A stretch of 6,580 nt of DNA from an uncultured Actinomycetes bacterium. GTDB lineage: Bacteria > Actinomycetota > Actinomycetes > S36-B12. The notes under the pieces are model-generated. The model was not told the origin of the DNA. It worked only from the letters and a program-made list of their open reading frames with translations, and searched no databases. Location of the stretch: contig CALFIA010000173.1 in the NCBI GenBank assembly GCA_937876275.1, positions 1 to 6,580 of the forward strand. Direction: 5' to 3'. Positions 6,527 through 6,580 of this stretch are shown in pieces. Both the position numbers and the translations under genes were made by a program. Each line of letters opens with the position of its first letter. The first letter of the stretch is position 1.

Positions 6527-6580
6527 CAGGCGATGCCGTTCGCGCGCACGATGTCGGCGTACACGGCAGCACTCGGCTTC
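6526..6580 (-). CDS. C-terminal end of a probable second family 1 glycoside hydrolase (partial)
   Basis: Only the last 17 residues are in the window, KPSAAVYADIVRANGIA, ending at a TGA that overlaps the next gene's ATG as TGATG. The tail resembles the conserved end of GH1 enzymes (KxSA, then a helix ending ANG/RNG) and parallels the neighbour's own end, KPSARVLGAIAQANALE. This suggests tandem GH1 genes in one leftward operon. The evidence is short, so the family call is an inference; that a coding region ends here is better supported by the overlap and matching frame. Confidence 0.62.
   Translation of the reverse strand, partial: KPSAAVYADIVRANGIA

Overview
The window (about 60% G+C by eye) looks like the chromosome of a Gram-positive high-G+C bacterium, most likely an actinobacterium. 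Reasons: tightly packed genes, a small lipoprotein with an LAAC lipobox and a Ser/Ala/Thr-rich linker, a GTG start on the regulator, a fused aldolase-dehydrogenase for rhamnose of the kind found in Gram-positives and rhizobia, and actinobacterial-looking family 1 glycosidases. The genus cannot be read from the sequence.

Positions 1-3759 hold a leftward L-rhamnose catabolic operon, transcribed rhaI (isomerase), rhaD (rhamnulose-1-phosphate aldolase fused to a short-chain dehydrogenase), rhaB (rhamnulokinase, cut by the window edge). rhaI and rhaD overlap by ATGA, and rhaD and rhaB are 4 bases apart, so translation is probably coupled. Together they take L-rhamnose to L-rhamnulose, L-rhamnulose-1-phosphate, then dihydroxyacetone phosphate plus L-lactaldehyde, which the fused dehydrogenase domain probably oxidises to L-lactate.

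Positions 3760-3848 are a short divergent regulatory region. It has a perfect 16-base palindrome of LacI-family operator type at 3791-3806, lying over the -10 and start of a plausible promoter for the rha operon. Rightward from it runs a LacI-family regulator (3849-4853), most likely the local rhamnose-responsive repressor and probably autoregulated. A small secreted lipoprotein of unknown function follows (4892-5284).

Positions 5288-6580 hold a second leftward unit, converging on the lipoprotein gene with only 3 bases between stop codons. It consists of a complete family 1 glycoside hydrolase and, upstream and overlapping it by TGATG, the last 17 residues of what looks like a second family 1 glycoside hydrolase. 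The glycosidases probably act in the cytoplasm. Their proximity to rhamnose genes suggests, but does not show, use of rhamnose-containing glycosides such as plant rhamnoglucosides.

No RNA gene, mobile element, CRISPR array or intergenic stretch over 100 bases was seen. The window is a fairly ordinary sugar-use locus. The points of most interest are the operator arrangement, a Glu-to-Arg change in the glycone-binding motif of the glycosidase, and the tandem glycosidase genes.
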